Counted from the first letter of the stretch, positions 5,446 to 15,006 are shown. The stretch: DNA of 48,150 bases from Alphaproteobacteria bacterium (GCA_009928665.1 SACF01000031.1:1-48150); one strand, 5' to 3'. The notes: a model not told the origin generated them from the letters alone. Translations and numbers: made by a program.

Positions 5446-8343
5446 TTAACGTATCAGGCTGAGGTACTGATCCCAAGATATCGGTTTAACAATGTATCCG
5501 TAAAACCCGGATTCAAGGAACCTGGCCTTATCGGCCTCATTGGCAAAAGCGGTTTGCGCGACAATCCGAAGCCCGGGTCTTAGCTGTTTTATCTTCATCG
5601 CCGCTGTCATCCCGTCCATCAGGGGCATCTTAATATCCATAAACACCAGATCAATATTCGGGTTCGCCCTGCAAAGGTCAACAGCTTCCTGACCGTTACA
5701 GGCGTGAAGCAGCATGACATCAGAACGTGAGAAAACAATCTTGATGTAATCCCAGTTTGAGGGATCGTCTTCTGCCACCAGGATCGTTTTCGTTTGTACA
5801 TACTCTTTGGAATCTGACTTTAAAGCTTCCTTTCTGGGGGCACAGTTCAGCGGAAGGTCGACCGACACGCTTGTTCCCTTGCCGGGTTCAGATTCCAGGC
5901 TGAGGCTTCCCCGCATCAGGTCAACATAGGATCTGACCAGGGGCAGACCCAGTCCGTTCCCCCCGTAATTCCTCATATTCCCGGTCTCAACTTGGTGGAA
6001 CGGCTCCATAATCGCTTCCCGCAGTTCTTCAGTTATTCCTATCCCCGTATCGGATATCCTGAAAATGATCCTGTCGGAGGCAACGTTGCAATCGAATTTC
6101 ACATATCCTTTCGAAGTGAATTTGAAGGCATTGTCTAGCAGGTGCCAGATGATCTTCATCAACTTATGTCGGTCGGCATAAACCATCAGGCTGTCCGAAG
6201 GACTGTTGATCACAGGTTCGAAGATTATATTGCCCTGCTCTGCCTCAACACTGAAAATACCTGAGATTTCTCTCAGTTCCTTCATCAAATCGAATTCACG
6301 GCATAGTAATTTTACCTGATGTGTCTGGATCTCCGAGATCTCCACGACATCCTCCACGATGGAAATCAGTTTTTTGCTTGCAGAGCTAATTCGTGCAGCG
6401 AATTCCTTTAACTCCTCCTTTGAATAATCAGGCTCGGTAAAAAGAGTTGAAAATCCTATGATGGCATTCAGAGGTGTACGCACTTCATGCGACATATTAT
6501 TCAGGAAAGTGGACTTAAGCCTGTCACTTTCCTCGGCCTTCTCTTTGGCCTTTACAAGTTCTTTCTCAGCGGCGACCCTGTTGGTAATATCCTCCCCGAA
6601 GACCGATATTCCGAATACCGACTGGTACTCGATCAGTTTGTTAAAGGTCAGGCGAAGGATTCTTGTCCCAAAGTAAGTCAGGTATTCTATAGAGTAAGAT
6701 CCTTCATCGAGGGTCTTTCGGTACATGCTTTTCCATGATTCAACATATTCCTGTTTGGCAAATAGGTCCTCCGGTTTATTACCCAAGCAGATCTGAATGT
6801 CACGTTCATGAAGAAAATACTCCTCTAACTCCCGGTTGAAATAGGTCAGACCGAAATTCACAGGATCCACTGACCATATCAGGTCATTCTTACTGTTGAC
6901 GATGGACGATAACAGGGCCTGAGATTTCCTGATCGTTTCTTCGGCCGCCCGGAACTCCGTAACATCCCTGACAATTCCCAGGATCAGAGGGGGTTCTTTG
7001 CCCGACATGACCTGGATGGACAGTGAGGCGAGGAACAATGTCCCGTCTTTTTTTCTACCTGTCACCTCCACATTCTTGACGATCCCGTTCTGCCGGAGCA
7101 GCGATACGATCCTGGCCCTGTCATCCGGATTTGCATACATGTTCAGCCGCAACGAGGTCTTACCGATGACCTCGTCCATGCTGTAACCGAAAATCTGCTC
7201 GAACTCCTTGTTCGTGTCCAGTATCCTGCCTTCCTCCAGGGTGGTGATATAACTGCCCGCGGGAATGGTCATAAAGACCGACCGGAATTTTTCTTCCGAA
7301 ACCAGCAGTTCATCATGCTCCTTTTTAGTCTTCTCCATTTCCAGGACCAGGTCCTGGTTGGCCTTCTTCAGCTCCGAAGTCCGCAGTTCAACTGTTTCCT
7401 CAAGAACCTGCCTGCTTTTCTCCAGGGCCTTATCGACCCTCCTCTGCTGTGTGCGGTCGATCCCAGTACTGAGTATCCTGATTAGCTTCCCATCTTCCCC
7501 GTATATTCTCTTATTGGTCCAGGCAATCCAAACTTTTTCCCCGTTTTTCTTGATATTCTCATTTTCGCTGCTGTAAAAGTCCTCAGACCTTTTCTGAACC
7601 TCTACCATCTTGGCTTCCAGGTCATAGCCTTCGCTATCTACAGGCGACACAATAGTCCCAACGACATTCCGGCCGATGAGTTCAGAAGCCTCGAATCCGA
7701 AAAATTCAAGCCCGTATTTATTCATGAACAATATCCTGCCTTCACCATCCCAATTGAGGATTATGCTTGAAGAGGAATCCACTATGTTACGGTACCTGAA
7801 TTCACTTTCTTTAAGTGCAGTTTCGACCGAAGCACGCAGTTCGATCTCCTTTTTCAGTGCTTCGGTGCGGAGAAGAACCTGTTGTTCGAGGTTAGCCTTG
7901 AGGTTCTTCAGTTCTTCCTCCTGTTTCTTACGTTCGGTGATATCCTGGTAGATCCCGATCACGGTTTCGGCCGAACCAAGCTCACCGCTCAGGGGAACTT
8001 TCGAGGTTTCAAGCCAGATCTCCGACCCGTCGGCCTTCAGCAAGGGTTCTATGATATTAAGTTTGGCCTGGTTTTGATGGATTACAAACTGGTCATCGGC
8101 GACAAACGCCCTGGTTTGTTCAGCAGACCAGGGAAGGTCGTGATCGGTTTTCCCTATAATTTCCCCCGAGTCGCTGAATCCGGCATTGACGGCAAAAGAT
8201 TTATTGCAGCCGAGATAGACTCCTTTACTGTCTTTCCAGAAAATGGACTGCGGAAGGTGATCGATGATCTTTCGTAGAATTTCCTGCGATTTCCTGAGTT
8301 CATCTTTATCAGAGGAGTGCGGTTTGCTCATTGGTTCCTGCAT
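5446..8343 (-). CDS. Cytoplasmic hybrid histidine kinase with four PAS domains and a receiver
   Basis: This is a soluble sensor kinase that would autophosphorylate on histidine and pass the phosphate to its own receiver. Domain order: four PAS modules (about residues 25-145, 185-305, 350-470 and 475-595), linked by short coiled coils and ending in the usual DITERK-like motifs. HisKA follows, with the phosphorylated histidine in MSHEVRTPL near 620. HATPase shows the N box LLDNAFKF, DTGIGI and GGNGLGL. A C-terminal receiver has its aspartate in FMDIKMPLMDG near 903 and its lysine in VKPI. There is no membrane segment or signal peptide. The start is the ATG at 8343; the upstream TTG at 8358 overlaps the -7 promoter box and can be excluded. 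No partner regulator is adjacent, so the stimulus and output are unknown. Confidence 0.93.
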   Translation of the reverse strand: MQEPMSKPHSSDKDELRKSQEILRKIIDHLPQSIFWKDSKGVYLGCNKSFAVNAGFSDSGEIIGKTDHDLPWSAEQTRAFVADDQFVIHQNQAKLNIIEPLLKADGSEIWLETSKVPLSGELGSAETVIGIYQDITERKKQEEELKNLKANLEQQVLLRTEALKKEIELRASVETALKESEFRYRNIVDSSSSIILNWDGEGRILFMNKYGLEFFGFEASELIGRNVVGTIVSPVDSEGYDLEAKMVEVQKRSEDFYSSENENIKKNGEKVWIAWTNKRIYGEDGKLIRILSTGIDRTQQRRVDKALEKSRQVLEETVELRTSELKKANQDLVLEMEKTKKEHDELLVSEEKFRSVFMTIPAGSYITTLEEGRILDTNKEFEQIFGYSMDEVIGKTSLRLNMYANPDDRARIVSLLRQNGIVKNVEVTGRKKDGTLFLASLSIQVMSGKEPPLILGIVRDVTEFRAAEETIRKSQALLSSIVNSKNDLIWSVDPVNFGLTYFNRELEEYFLHERDIQICLGNKPEDLFAKQEYVESWKSMYRKTLDEGSYSIEYLTYFGTRILRLTFNKLIEYQSVFGISVFGEDITNRVAAEKELVKAKEKAEESDRLKSTFLNNMSHEVRTPLNAIIGFSTLFTEPDYSKEELKEFAARISSASKKLISIVEDVVEISEIQTHQVKLLCREFDLMKELREISGIFSVEAEQGNIIFEPVINSPSDSLMVYADRHKLMKIIWHLLDNAFKFTSKGYVKFDCNVASDRIIFRISDTGIGITEELREAIMEPFHQVETGNMRNYGGNGLGLPLVRSYVDLMRGSLSLESEPGKGTSVSVDLPLNCAPRKEALKSDSKEYVQTKTILVAEDDPSNWDYIKIVFSRSDVMLLHACNGQEAVDLCRANPNIDLVFMDIKMPLMDGMTAAMKIKQLRPGLRIVAQTAFANEADKARFLESGFYGYIVKPISWDQYLSLIR

Positions 8344-8355
8344 TTGATATCTACA

Positions 8356-8386
8356 CAAATATAACGAATAAATTTATAACTTTCAA
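8356..8386 (-). promoter_or_regulatory. Promoter of the PAS hybrid kinase
   Basis: The minus strand reads TTG (8386-8384), 20 nt, then TATATTTG (8363-8356), matching the Bacteroidota -33/-7 pattern. Transcription would start near 8349, only a few nt before the ATG at 8343, giving a nearly leaderless message. This decides the start codon. Confidence 0.5.
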
Positions 8387-8737
8387 GTTCTTCCATCAAT
8401 TTCGGTAACTGATTGAGATTTGATCATGGTGTAGCATGAAACCGTATAACCGGATCTATTAAGTTTTACCCGGTTTATGAGAAAAATCTGAGAAAAACGG
8501 GAATTTTATATGTGGATCTTATAGATGTTTCTATGTTATTGAATTTGTGAGGATTGTAATCTTACCTGATTTTTTGAAAGATTACATTTTATTTAACCCC
8601 CGATATTAGTTCCTGTAACTATTTTAATTCATGAATAATCCAAACATTAGGCTCTATATTGGAAAAAACGCTCGCATTGACCAGTCTTCGCCGAAGTAAC
8701 CTGATCACTTCATTTAATTGATTGCTAATATTCTAAA
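8359..8737. other. Intergenic region without a recognisable gene
   Basis: This is AT-rich sequence upstream of the PAS kinase. Apart from the kinase promoter I see no open frame, RNA or repeat that can be supported. Confidence 0.4.
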
Positions 8738-8985
8738 ATGGTCAGCAAAAATCGGCGAATGGTGGTTAGTTTGACCGGTGTGTCCACATCGTTATCAGAT
8801 TGTTTGCCATGGCATTTAATGTTGATTTGTCATCAACATTAGCAAACTTGCCTTAGGGTAGTATAGCTGTTAAAAGAGGCATCAATTTGCTCCGTAATGA
8901 GGAGGTCACTTTGGAGCATATTCAGGGGGTCAACTTAAAACGTACGCAGGGGGTCAATATGGGCGTATTTTCCATGAAAGGGCAG
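8738..8985 (+). mobile_element. Remnant IS21-type ends without transposase genes
   Basis: Two clusters of GGTCA-type units occur here. One (8738-8790) contains TGGTCAGCAAAAATCGGCGA and GGTGGTTAGTTTGACCGG. The other (8880-8975) contains GAGGTCACTTTGGAGC, GGGGGTCAACTTAAAACG and GGGGGTCAATATGGGCG. Spacing and form resemble the right-end repeats of IS21 elements, such as those at 3820-3907, but the sequences are clearly diverged. No istA or istB lies between or beside them, so these are relics of one or two older insertions. Confidence 0.5.
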
Positions 8986-9224
8986 ATTAGTATGAGGAGG
9001 ATAAAGAAAGTATTCAAGTTCAGCTAAAAAACGGTAAGGTGTTGATAATCAATAGGAGTTGTCAAGTGATTAAGATAATTAACTGATTTTGTTGTAGATA
9101 AACATATATAAATGATTATCAATAACATAAATTTGTATTGAAAATGAGTAGAACCGCTTTGTTTTACTTGAAAACATTTTATATCCAATTTTTAATATAA
9201 TTTTTATATTATAGACATTAAAAG

Positions 9225-9269
9225 ATTGTAAATCAATTAAATATAAAACATATGTGGTCCTGTTGGGCC
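9225..9269 (+). repeat. 45-bp imperfect direct repeat, copy 1 (candidate att site)
   Basis: This stretch matches 15696-15740 at 40 of 45 positions without gaps. The last 23 bp, beginning AACATATGTGGTCCTG, are identical in both. It overlaps TCCTGTTGGGCCCACCA (9258-9274), which looks like the T-stem, acceptor and CCA end of a tRNA, followed by a terminator. The layout is that of an attachment site left by integration at a tRNA 3' end, but no integrase is encoded between the copies. Confidence 0.55.
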
Positions 9270-9277
9270 CACCAGAT

Positions 9278-9317
9278 AGAAACCCTTAACAGATTGATTA
9301 TCATTTGTTAAGGTTTT
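9278..9317 (+). terminator. Intrinsic terminator after the tRNA-like 3' end
   Basis: AAACCCTTAACA pairs with TGTTAAGGTTT (one bulged C) across a 14-nt loop and runs into TTTTTT. It follows directly on the tRNA-like CCA end at 9274. Confidence 0.6.
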
Positions 9318-9479
9318 TTATTGTTTATATAGTATAACAATAATGCATATAAATTGTAAAGCAAATTTGTTTCTTTGTTTTTTTGTTTTACAAAAGTTGG
9401 TTGAAAAGAAAGAAAAAATGAAATTATCAAACTACGTATAATACCATTGGGAAAACAAGAAGCGCATAGCCTTCTCATG

Positions 9480-9660
9480 AGAACCATGCCATTGAACAGT
9501 TTTGGCGATGGTTTCCTCCTGCTGGGCGTTGCCGGGTTCATGGTAAACTCTTTCAGCGGAGAGGGCATTAAAAATGCGATGGGAAGTGCAAAGTCAGCAG
9601 CACCGATCATCCTCAGGTGTTTCAACAAGCGTGACTATTCAGAAATTGCACTGTCTCCGA
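9480..9660 (+). pseudogene. Fragment of a geranylgeranyl-reductase-type FAD oxidoreductase
   Basis: The frame reads GDGFLLLGVAGFMVNSFSGE followed by GIKNAMGSAKSAA. It closely resembles the conserved GDGFLLVGDAAGFVNPFTGEG-type segment of geranylgeranyl reductase family flavoproteins, where it contacts FAD. The family's GDA motif is changed to GVA. The FAD-binding N-terminus is missing upstream and the C-terminus breaks off after about 60 residues. It lies beside the candidate att site at 9225 and is a decayed gene piece, not an expressed enzyme. Confidence 0.6.
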
Positions 9661-9702
9661 TCAAATCCATCGGAAAAAACCCTGAGCGCCGGAATATCAC
9701 CA

Positions 9703-11553
9703 TCATTTTATTTTCTCACCCGAGAAGTCCTGCTTCACACCACCCCACACCATATAACTCCTGAAGGTTTCATTGCCGGTGCCCATTGTACCTGTATATA
9801 AATCACCATCAAAATGATAGTTGAAATTATCACCATTGATGGTGAAATCGGTTACCGGGAGCGCTGGGGACCCATCAATGCTGATCTGCCCGGAATCTTC
9901 AATGATTGAAAACTCCCATACATGCTCACTTTTTACAACGTCATCAATGATGTACTTCACATCCCACTTTCCATTCAGCGGGCAGAAAGCTCCCTTTACC
10001 CGGAATTTGGCCTGCCAGCCATCCAGGTATTTGCCCCAGCCATCGTATAAGTTGCATTGCAGGCTATAATTGATCAGGGTAGTGTCGCCAAAGGTATTTA
10101 ACCATTCTTTCACCGGTATCTCAAAATTTTTATAAACAGGCCGCTTATCAGTGCCCATGGTCACAGGAAATTTTTTATAGTAGGTACTTTTATTTTTCTT
10201 TTCATTGAATAAGCTGATCCTCAGTTCACAATCAGCGGTGTTATCGAGATCGGCATTGAACAGTTGAAGTTTGAGATTGAGTTTTTTCACCGAAGCCGGG
10301 ATGGAATCTATCTCCATGGCATTGGGCATCACCCATTTATAACCGTCTGGTTTTTCATGGTCCCAGTGAAGCAGGACCCTCTTGTTGGTTTGGTCATAAA
10401 TGAACTCAACTTTCTGGTCGGCTCCGGGAAATTCGGGAAACCCGAGGGTCTGGAGCGACCGGCTGGCGTGCACCGGAGCATCCGGATACATGGCCCAGAA
10501 AGTTGACGTCGGGAATTTGTTGCGCAAGAACCAGTCCCATTTCCGGTATGTGTACATTGTCCCTTCATCGATGTTGACCGGATTTTGTGCCTTACTGTCG
10601 TGAATGATCAGTTCGTGCTGGTCATACCCGCTTGCATCCATATAGGTCCTGTATCCGACTATCAGCACCACATGACTGATGGGGGTCACCATCAGCACCA
10701 CGGGGCGGTCGTTGTCGAGGCTCTTGATAATGTCCTTCAGCAGGTTGTTGGTAATCCAGTACGATTTCGTGGTTGCGCCGGCACCACCGGATAAACTATG
10801 AAATTTATAGTACAGGTTCTTCATGAAATCCCACATCCCGATTCCATCGTCCCTTCCTATCTGCATCGCTTTAAGGTAATGAGGGATTGTAAGGGATGAT
10901 TCGCCGTAACCGGTAGTATAGCTGTTGGACAACATGAGACTGGCAGCCGCCCAGCACGAGCCTCCTTCCTGCATATAGAATGGCATGGGGATCAGTTTGG
11001 TTTTATCACCGAAGTCCTGCTTATCTCCCCATTCCACGATCCACCGGCTGTAATCCTGGTCTGCATTCAGGCTTTTCACGGTGCTGTAGTCTTCCACCCT
11101 GATCAGTCCGCTGGATTGATCATACTCGAAATCGACGCTGGTTCCTTCCATGCTGCCGGGGTCATAGTTGAAAACTCCAACAAAGTCGGGGTCTTTGCCG
11201 GCCGGACAGGTAAACTCATAGGAGACCCTGACCCCTTTTGGCAATCCGCTGACATTATACGCTGAACGGTCAGGGCTGCCAAATATCTTCTCGTTGCCGA
11301 TTTTACTGAAATCAACAGTTGCATCGGCCGACAGTGTTCCTGCCGGAACTTTGACCGTGGCACCGTCGCTCAGTTGAACATTTCCCCCCTGAGAACCAAT
11401 GACGGCACTGGCTGTCTCCAGGATTGTCTCCGGAACCACCACGGGGCCAGGGGGCGGATCGTCGTTTTTTTCCTTTTTGCAATTCACTGCCAGGAAAAGC
11501 AGCAAGAGTAGCGCAAGCCATTGGGCTCTGAATGTCGGTTTTTCTTTTGTCAT
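9703..11553 (-). CDS. Lipoprotein with ZU5-like domain and papain-like cysteine peptidase domain
   Basis: The protein of 616 residues begins with a lipoprotein signal (LLLLFLAVNC, lipid-bearing Cys25) and a Pro-rich linker. Residues about 45-160 (IGSQGGNVQLSDGATVKVPA) resemble the ZU5-type beta domain found before bacterial surface modules. Residues about 185-335 carry a papain-like arrangement: Gln195 and Cys200 in YMQEGGSCWAAA, His294 in SHVVLIVGY and Asp319 in IIHDSKAQNP, in the order of the C39/C70-like peptidase superfamily. Residues after about 370 are beta-rich and unrecognised. It would sit on the outer or periplasmic membrane face and could cleave peptides or, like several secreted members of this fold, act as a transferase. 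The substrate is unknown. It stands alone on the minus strand with no operon partner. Confidence 0.75.
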   Translation of the reverse strand: MTKEKPTFRAQWLALLLLLFLAVNCKKEKNDDPPPGPVVVPETILETASAVIGSQGGNVQLSDGATVKVPAGTLSADATVDFSKIGNEKIFGSPDRSAYNVSGLPKGVRVSYEFTCPAGKDPDFVGVFNYDPGSMEGTSVDFEYDQSSGLIRVEDYSTVKSLNADQDYSRWIVEWGDKQDFGDKTKLIPMPFYMQEGGSCWAAASLMLSNSYTTGYGESSLTIPHYLKAMQIGRDDGIGMWDFMKNLYYKFHSLSGGAGATTKSYWITNNLLKDIIKSLDNDRPVVLMVTPISHVVLIVGYRTYMDASGYDQHELIIHDSKAQNPVNIDEGTMYTYRKWDWFLRNKFPTSTFWAMYPDAPVHASRSLQTLGFPEFPGADQKVEFIYDQTNKRVLLHWDHEKPDGYKWVMPNAMEIDSIPASVKKLNLKLQLFNADLDNTADCELRISLFNEKKNKSTYYKKFPVTMGTDKRPVYKNFEIPVKEWLNTFGDTTLINYSLQCNLYDGWGKYLDGWQAKFRVKGAFCPLNGKWDVKYIIDDVVKSEHVWEFSIIEDSGQISIDGSPALPVTDFTINGDNFNYHFDGDLYTGTMGTGNETFRSYMVWGGVKQDFSGEKIK

Positions 11554-11996
11554 GATAATTTTATTTTTATTTTAATTAATAATCGGGTTTCAGGGGCGAT
11601 GGCAAACTATTTCAATGACATGAATATTATTTCTCCCATGCTGGATTAGAATCCTGATGGGAAACCTTCACGTAGGGAAAAACAGACACAGGCACCACCC
11701 GAATGGGAGTACAACTTAAAACAATAAGGAAACAAAGTATAATCTGATAAATAGTTTCCGGAAGAGTGCTGAACTTATGGCCGCATCATTAATAATTCAT
11801 TGACAATGAACATATAGCATCTCAGACCTGCGTTATCAGCGGTGTAAATCTACTATCCACAAGGTTTCAAAGAACAACGATCAGACATATTTAGGATTGT
11901 CTGTATTTTCTGTGCCTTGAAATAACTGCGTAAATATAATAAAATTCCGGATATACCAAAAAAAAGATCAGCAACCGGATTTTCAGGAAGGAGAAA
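11554..11996. other. Intergenic region without a recognisable gene
   Basis: This is upstream DNA of the peptidase lipoprotein on the minus strand. No frame, RNA or repeat in it can be supported. Confidence 0.4.
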
Positions 11997-12092
11997 TCAC
12001 CGGAGGATCGTCACCGAGCCGCGGAAGACATCATCTCCGTATTGGCCGTAACATTTAAGAATATAATAATAGGTGCCGTCGGAAAGGTTGAT
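11997..12092 (-). pseudogene. Fragment of a CHU_C/gliding-motility-associated C-terminal domain
   Basis: The minus strand encodes INLSDGTYYYILKCYGQYGD followed by DVFRGSVTILR and a stop. This closely resembles the end of the type B T9SS sorting domain found on large gliding-associated adhesins (typical form LPDGTYYYVLK...YKGWVTI). An in-frame stop lies just upstream, so only about 31 codons survive. The fragment implies that the lineage once carried such an adhesin here. Confidence 0.6.
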
Positions 12093-12323
12093 TATTTACT
12101 TCAGGTTAGAGCTGAAAGCCTTCATTTTTATTATATTAAGGGTGAAATTGTTCCTGATTCAAGAAAAGTGCCAACCCTGAAAGTTTTATGTTTTGCATTT
12201 TTTTCAATATGTTAATTTTTATTTTTTTAGATTTGTTGATGAAATCAATTTATTTGTGGTGGTAGAATCTCGGTAATTAAGTATAAATATCTCGAAAGTA
12301 TTTATTAACTAACACACACAATC

Positions 12324-13142
12324 ATGAAAAAAATATTGTTTTTTGCTATGCTAATGTGCACATTTTCAATGAGTGCATTGACACAGACAGCCTATTTTAG
12401 GGTTGGTCTTGGTGCAGCTATCGGTACAGCCAACTCATTAAATAATTCACACGATGGTCTTGGTAATAATGATCAGGTAACTGTGAAAACCGGTGGATAT
12501 GGCACTGGTATGCCTTTTGTTTTGGCTGGAGGTATCAATTTGGGCGATCATTTTGGAATTGAACTTGGAGTCGATTACTTCATGGGTTTTGCTTCAAAAT
12601 GGTACGACAAGTCTAATTCATCGACATTTGATTATAAAACGAAAGGCTCTATGTTATCATTGGTTCCTGCTTTCGTCACACGGTTTGATCTTTATGGCAT
12701 AAAGCCATATGCCCGGTTCGGCATCATGATAGGTATCATGAACAGCGTAGTGACTTCCGCCGAAGGAACATCCAATCCTGAATCCAGAGCTTCAGGTGTT
12801 CCCATCACTTACAAAATCAAAGATAACGGAGGTGTAGCGCTTGGAGTACAAGCTGCGTTGGGAGCAGAACTCGAACTGAGCAATTCATTAAGTCTTTTTG
12901 GCGAATTTCAGCTTTATGGGATCAGTTATGCACCTAAGAAAGGGGCATATAAAGAGTATACAGTAGGAGGAGTTGATCAATTGGATGATATGAAAACCAG
13001 ATCTAAAGAATGGAAATATCTGAAAGAGGTTGATTATAATAAAACAATCTCTGCAGATGACCCGGATGAACGCCCAAAGACAAAATACAATTTTAACAAT
13101 GTTGGTCTGGTTGTTGGGGTTAAAATCAACCTGGGTAAATAA
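12324..13142 (+). CDS. Outer-membrane beta-barrel protein
   Basis: The protein of 272 residues has a signal peptide MKKILFFAMLMCTFSMSALT with cleavage near TQTAYF. The mature part alternates hydrophobic and polar residues in strand-length blocks with Gly/Asn turns, for example GMPFVLAGGINLGDHFGIEL and NNVGLVVGVKINLGK at the end. That is the pattern of small 8- to 12-stranded porin-like beta-barrels of Bacteroidota. No ligand can be inferred. A terminator follows at 13209. The gene lies in the accessory zone between 9225 and 15740 and precedes the MORN lipoprotein in the same direction, but the terminator separates the two transcripts. Confidence 0.78.
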   Translation: MKKILFFAMLMCTFSMSALTQTAYFRVGLGAAIGTANSLNNSHDGLGNNDQVTVKTGGYGTGMPFVLAGGINLGDHFGIELGVDYFMGFASKWYDKSNSSTFDYKTKGSMLSLVPAFVTRFDLYGIKPYARFGIMIGIMNSVVTSAEGTSNPESRASGVPITYKIKDNGGVALGVQAALGAELELSNSLSLFGEFQLYGISYAPKKGAYKEYTVGGVDQLDDMKTRSKEWKYLKEVDYNKTISADDPDERPKTKYNFNNVGLVVGVKINLGK

Positions 13143-13208
13143 TCTGGCAATACACCCAGATCCGCATAATATTTATACTTTTTGCAATAAAAATTTTAAC
13201 CGAGATTT

Positions 13209-13240
13209 ATGCCGGATTCGGAAGTGGGTCCGGCATTTTC
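13209..13240 (+). terminator. Intrinsic terminator after the beta-barrel gene
   Basis: ATGCCGGA (13209-13216) pairs exactly with TCCGGCAT (13229-13236) and is followed by TTTC. Confidence 0.6.
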
Positions 13241-13288
13241 ATCTTAATGTTTAAACGAGTAATCAGGAAATAAATAAACTTGAAAACC

Positions 13289-13939
13289 ATGAAAAAGAAA
13301 ATTGCTTATCTTTTTATTCTTATCCTTGCTATTTCCTGCTCTAGGGAAAAAACCAATTTCGACCAGCTTCAGGAAAGAAATGGATTGTTGTATATGGTAA
13401 ATGACAATAATCCCTTCACCGGGAATGTGATGTCGTATGCAAATGGAAAGGTATCGCTTGAAGGAAATGTTACCAAAGGCCTTAAAGAAGGATTGTGGAT
13501 TTATTATTATCCAAATGGTCAAAAAAAGATGGAAGGTACCTATAAGGATGGTTTAAAGGATGGTCAGTGGAACTATTGGTCAGAGAACGGTGTCCAGAAC
13601 AATATGGAAATGTACAGGCTAGGTAACAGATTAGGTGTGGATAATGAAACTACCGCTCAAGAGAATGAAAGCACTGAAGTCAAAACTGACAGTATCAAAC
13701 AGGCTCCCCCGCCTGCAGCAGCGCAACCTAAAAAACCTGCACCGGTCAATTATGACTGGCTAACAAAAGGTCCGGTAAAATATTACCATGGAAAACCTTA
13801 CACCGGACCATTCATTAGATATTATAAGGAAGGCAGCAGAGGTAAATATATTTACGGATATTTTACTTATGGAAAACCTTCAGGAAAATGGACTTTTTAC
13901 AACAGGGATGGAACTGTGAAGGAATATAAGTACTATTAA
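13289..13939 (+). CDS. MORN/YwqK-family repeat lipoprotein
   Basis: The lipoprotein of 216 residues has the lipobox LILAISCS. It carries MORN-type repeats: YANGKVSLEGNVTKGLKEGL, YYPNGQKKMEGTYKDGLKDG and, after a Pro/Ala-rich linker near residues 145-160, FTYGKPSGKWTFYNRDGTVK. These match the repeat of the YwqK family, which is named for an antitoxin of a polymorphic toxin system but is widespread in Bacteroidota as stand-alone lipoproteins. No toxin gene is adjacent, so an immunity role cannot be claimed. The ATG at 13289 is chosen over a TTG nine bases earlier because it begins the Lys-rich signal peptide. Confidence 0.78.
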   Translation: MKKKIAYLFILILAISCSREKTNFDQLQERNGLLYMVNDNNPFTGNVMSYANGKVSLEGNVTKGLKEGLWIYYYPNGQKKMEGTYKDGLKDGQWNYWSENGVQNNMEMYRLGNRLGVDNETTAQENESTEVKTDSIKQAPPPAAAQPKKPAPVNYDWLTKGPVKYYHGKPYTGPFIRYYKEGSRGKYIYGYFTYGKPSGKWTFYNRDGTVKEYKYY

Positions 13940-14151
13940 TATGTGTATTTATAAGATTCGGGGAATTTACTATTGATATTCAATAGAAAAGCCACATAAT
14001 TAATCAATTATCTTCATTGGTGTATCCTGAACTTCCTGTTCCCAAATCATTAAACAGACTACCATGAATTCACGGAACCCTGAAGAGGAGAATTTATAAT
14101 TGTTGAAGGGGACTGAACTACCAGGTTCCAGACACGAAAATGCGCAGGTAG

Positions 14152-15006
14152 CTAATGAATGATCACCAACCGACGGGTTGACACCTGGTCACCGAAAACC
14201 GTTTTTACAAGGTACAACCCTGCCGGCAAGGAGGCCACCTCCAAGGTAGTGGAATGCCCGGGAGGTGGGTAGGACCTGTGAACCAGCATCCCGGAGGATG
14301 AATATACTGACAACACTCCGGCCTGCCGGGGTTCGCCGTTCCAGTTTACAGAAACAAGAGCGGTAGCAGGATTGGGAAAAACAACAGCAGACCCTGAACC
14401 AGGAACGGGAGAAACCCCGGTATATATCCCTTTGTTACACGCATAATCCTTGTCGGAAATACAATCACCCGTTACGGACAACCTGATCCAGCTGTAGAGG
14501 GTTCCCCGCGGCAGAACCAGCCTTACGCCGATCATATGCTCCCCGCTCCATTTCATGATCTCCGGACCGGTACCGAATGCCCCGCCCCAATTGGCAGACC
14601 AGATATAACTGGCAGCTTGAACAAAGGTATTTGCCGGGGATATTGAGTCCCCGGGGCTGATTGTATCCGCTACGGCAACGGTGTAACCAAAGGAGGTGAT
14701 AAAATGGGCGATCACCGAGGTGTACGCAGCGAGGTTATCAACGGCACACATGCTTGAACCACCGCTCAGGATGCCCCCACCCCACACATGGATGGCCAAA
14801 TCACTGTTGCCGTCCTGGTCAAGATCGAGGGCCATGTGATAATTCGGCCAGTTTGGATTATACGGCGATGCACACATGGTGCAGTCGGGTATTACATCCT
14901 TATAAAGGTCGTTGACGGAAACCTGACCTGCAATGATGCCTTGGCTGTACATGCCGGTATTACATAAAAACAAGCCAAGGATAAATAAAAATTGTATTGT
15001 TTTCAT
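14152..15006 (-). CDS. Secreted protein with a T9SS type A sorting domain, function unknown
   Basis: The protein of 284 residues starts with a signal peptide ending in TGMYSQ. It has a central beta-rich domain (about 25-205) with six cysteines, in the contexts PDCTMCASP, GSSMCAVD, GDCISD and YACNKG, which could form disulfides. It ends in a typical T9SS type A domain: VVFPNPATALVSVNWNGEPR, then SLPAGLYLVKTV and RRLVIIH. The segment LDLDQDGNSDLAIHVWGG resembles Asp-rich calcium-binding or FG-GAP-like turns. It would be exported across the outer membrane by T9SS. No enzymatic signature is visible. The gene stands alone on the minus strand. Confidence 0.78.
   Translation of the reverse strand: MKTIQFLFILGLFLCNTGMYSQGIIAGQVSVNDLYKDVIPDCTMCASPYNPNWPNYHMALDLDQDGNSDLAIHVWGGGILSGGSSMCAVDNLAAYTSVIAHFITSFGYTVAVADTISPGDSISPANTFVQAASYIWSANWGGAFGTGPEIMKWSGEHMIGVRLVLPRGTLYSWIRLSVTGDCISDKDYACNKGIYTGVSPVPGSGSAVVFPNPATALVSVNWNGEPRQAGVLSVYSSSGMLVHRSYPPPGHSTTLEVASLPAGLYLVKTVFGDQVSTRRLVIIH

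Noticed and set aside
13289..13939. Toxin-antitoxin or polymorphic-toxin immunity locus around the YwqK-like gene
   Set aside because: No toxin-like gene is adjacent, and YwqK/MORN lipoproteins are common outside toxin loci.
13970..13986. CTATTGA-TAT-TCAATAG palindrome after the MORN gene as a terminator
   Set aside because: The stem is weak and AT-rich, and no T run follows on either strand.
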